Shown here in pieces: positions 63,473 through 64,000 of a stretch of DNA of 64,000 bases. Position numbers and translations under genes: made by a program. The notes below the pieces were generated by a model, which worked only from the letters and a program-made list of their open reading frames with translations, was not told the DNA's origin and made no database searches. Position 1 is the first letter of the stretch; the number at the start of each line of letters is the position of its first letter. The stretch comes from Phyllobacterium myrsinacearum (lineage in GTDB: Bacteria; Pseudomonadota; Alphaproteobacteria; Rhizobiales; Rhizobiaceae). Where the stretch lies: the NCBI RefSeq assembly GCF_002980555.1, contig NZ_PVBT01000009.1, positions 166,102 to 230,101 of the forward strand, given 5' to 3'.

Positions 63473-63717
63473 AACTCCGAACTATACGATCGAGATGGCT
63501 TCTGACTGCGTTCCGGAATGTCGTCGGCTTCGCCTGGGAATGCGGCAAGGAGCTCACCAAAGGTTGGAACCTTAGATAGCCGCTCGTATTCCTCGAAGGA
63601 AAGAACTACAGCTTCTTTGCGACCGTGACGCGTTACAACCGTCGGTTCCCCAGCGATCGCTTGATCGACGACCGCGGAAAACGTTGCTTTCACGTCTTTC
63701 AATTGTGCTTCTTTCAT
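63469..63717 (-). CDS. Phd/YefM-type antitoxin
   Basis: An 82-residue antitoxin. The Phd/YefM fold is seen in QLKDVKATFSAVVDQAIAGE followed by PTVVTRHGRKEAVVLSFEEY, and the tail contains the toxin-binding part. ATG 63717 follows a GGAG. A perfect palindrome (63731-63752) just upstream is the expected operator. It neutralises the VapC protein and represses the operon. Confidence 0.93.
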   Translation of the reverse strand: MKEAQLKDVKATFSAVVDQAIAGEPTVVTRHGRKEAVVLSFEEYERLSKVPTFGELLAAFPGEADDIPERSQKPSRSYSSEF

Positions 63718-63730
63718 TGGTGTAACTCCG

Positions 63731-63752
63731 ATATGACTACAAATAGTCATAT
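63731..63752. promoter_or_regulatory. Toxin-antitoxin operator palindrome
   Basis: ATATGACTA-CAAA-TAGTCATAT is a perfect 9-base dyad 14 bases upstream of the antitoxin ATG. Phd-type antitoxins bind such palindromes to repress their own operon. Confidence 0.75.
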
Positions 63753-63846
63753 TATGGTTCATATCGTTTTCTGCAAGAGATTTCCGCGTCGTTGCGGCGG
63801 TTTTGAGTAGCTATGTCCAGTCGGGCCTCAATCGTCCGCATCGGTT

Positions 63847-64000
63847 TCATTCCATCTGTCCCTTGACGAGCCTGACATGGGAGCCGTTGGCCCTGAGCTG
63901 GGCCAGCAGCATCGGCCAGACGGAGAATTCGCCCTTGGCCGCCTTGTCGGTGAGGGAGCGCAGATACCCGCCGGCCGAATTGATCTGCCCGGCCCTTTGC
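63847..64000 (-). CDS. repC: Replication initiator RepC, C-terminal end (partial)
   Basis: The minus strand from the window edge reads RAGQINSAGGYLRSLTDKAA then EFSVWPMLLAQLRANG, ending KGQME and TGA at 63849-63847. INSAGGYLRxLTxKA with a following E/QFS-x-x-PM segment is the conserved C-terminus of RepC initiators of repABC replicons in Rhizobiales. Only about 50 residues are in the window. repA and repB would lie beyond 64000, in the same direction. The replication origin of these systems lies within repC, also outside. Confidence 0.8.
   Translation of the reverse strand, partial: QRAGQINSAGGYLRSLTDKAAKGEFSVWPMLLAQLRANGSHVRLVKGQME

Overview
The gene families point to an alphaproteobacterium of the Hyphomicrobiales, most likely Brucellaceae (Ochrobactrum/Brucella type) or a close relative. 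The last 154 bases encode, on the minus strand, the C-terminal end of a RepC-type initiator. The window therefore ends beside the repABC module of a chromid (second chromosome) or large plasmid. The species call is inference; the RepC assignment rests on the visible sequence.

Layout. 1-8314 (+) is a tightly packed catabolic operon: CoA-transferase end, enoyl-CoA hydratase, acyl-CoA synthetase, nitronate monooxygenase-like flavoprotein, aldehyde dehydrogenase, GMC alcohol oxidoreductase and a YtcJ-like amidohydrolase. Together they look able to oxidise an alcohol to an acid, activate it with CoA and start beta-oxidation. An Rnk-like gene follows (9034-9501). 9654-17717 (-) is a seven-gene peptide operon: a serine hydrolase with beta-lactamase motifs, a Dpp/Opp-type ABC importer, and a cytosolic fusion of a YkuD (L,D-transpeptidase/carboxypeptidase) domain with an M14 zinc hydrolase domain. 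A LysR regulator is divergent from it. Murein-peptide salvage is the proposed role.

18799-25338 is an accessory stretch with gene relics (ABC exporter fragment, alpha/beta-hydrolase fragment), a TetR/RidA pair with three operator-like palindromes, a periplasmic DJ-1 protein facing a GlxA-type regulator, and an acetyltransferase. 25412-40406 (-) is a type I secretion locus: Sel1-repeat protein, a 3290-residue secreted repeat protein, ABC exporter and HlyD-type adaptor. The giant protein carries two different tandem repeat families between two copies of an EF-hand-like module.

40407-46486 holds small unknown proteins, an acetyltransferase, a LysE exporter, a decayed copy of part of an RND pump gene, and an oxidoreductase/SDR pair divergent from an HxlR regulator. 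46737-51758 is an RND efflux pump with its adaptor and a divergent TetR repressor. 51910-53220 holds a DUF2867 protein and a one-TM protein.

53435-62303 (+) contains an SbcCD-like pair (YhaO/YhaN type) and then a separate 1289-residue ATPase. This has an SMC/Rad50-like head, one CxxC hook and a C-terminal LexA/UmuD-like (S24) protease domain with an apparently intact Ser-Lys dyad. It is the best candidate here for an undescribed genome-defence or DNA-damage-response protein. A Phd/VapC toxin-antitoxin pair and the end of repC close the window.
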